Of a stretch of DNA of 11,210 nucleotides, positions 11,058 to 11,210 are shown in pieces (positions within the stretch are counted from its first letter, which is position 1; each line of letters opens with the position of its first letter). The translations under genes were made by a program, and so were the position numbers. The DNA lies in contig LSSN01002192.1 of NCBI GenBank assembly GCA_001970855.1, positions 1 to 11,210 of the forward strand, given 5' to 3'. Source of the stretch: Smittium culicis (Eukaryota > Kickxellomycota > Harpellomycetes > Harpellales > Legeriomycetaceae). Below the pieces are notes generated by a model. The model searched no databases and was not told the origin of the DNA. It saw nothing but the letters and a program-made list of their open reading frames with translations.

Positions 11058-11210
11058 AAATATAAATATAAATATAAATATAAATATAAATATAAATATA
11101 AATATAAATATAAATATAAATATAAATATAAATATAAATATAAATATAAATATAAATATAAATATAAATATAAATATAAATATAAATATAAATATAAATA
11201 TAAATATAAA
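11058..11210. repeat. (AAATAT)n hexanucleotide array reaching the window edge
   Basis: The last 153 bases are 25.5 uninterrupted copies of AAATAT with no substitution or phase slip. The left border follows ATTAATC. The array continues to the final base, so its full length is unknown. It is not a recognised telomere motif, because it lacks the usual G cluster on either strand. The complete homogeneity points to recent expansion or to a collapsed or unresolved assembly end. Confidence 0.97.

Noticed and set aside
11058..11210. Terminal hexamer array as a telomere
   Set aside because: Known telomere repeats have a G-rich strand. AAATAT has no G or C.
2327..11210. AT block as mitochondrial DNA
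   Set aside because: No mitochondrial gene, rRNA or intron core is seen, and the adjacent tRNA has a nuclear-type terminator and canonical A and B boxes.

Overview
This is noncoding nuclear DNA from a eukaryote, most likely a microbial eukaryote such as a fungus. The evidence is a nuclear-type cysteine tRNA gene with internal A and B boxes, no encoded CCA end and a downstream T-run terminator, and the lack of any convincing protein gene in 11.2 kb. The sequence does not settle the lineage.

Layout. Positions 1-382 are strongly purine-rich on the + strand. Positions 383 to about 2240 are moderately AT-rich (roughly 60-65% by sampling), mostly pyrimidine-rich, and carry short tandem repeats, homopolymers and a 198-bp inverted-repeat unit (1886-2083) that looks like a small nonautonomous transposon (MITE). 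The tRNA-Cys(GCA) gene at 2255-2326 (minus strand) is the only certain gene. Immediately beyond its 5' end the composition drops to about 17% G+C and stays there to the end of the window (2327-11210). That 8.9-kb block has no open frame longer than chance predicts. It contains a lone G-rich tract (4789-4808), a perfect 26-bp tandem duplication (7940-7991), a compound microsatellite (8550-8590) and a pure hexanucleotide array, (AAATAT)n, that fills the last 153 bases and runs off the window.

No pathway or operon can be reconstructed. The best lead is architectural: a Pol III gene stands at a sharp border between an ordinary intergenic domain and a long gene-free AT block. Such a block could be a centromere core, a heterochromatic island or an old degraded repeat field. 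Dinucleotides sampled by hand show neither CpG depletion nor the CpA/TpG loss expected from repeat-induced point mutation (RIP), so the cause of the AT bias is open.
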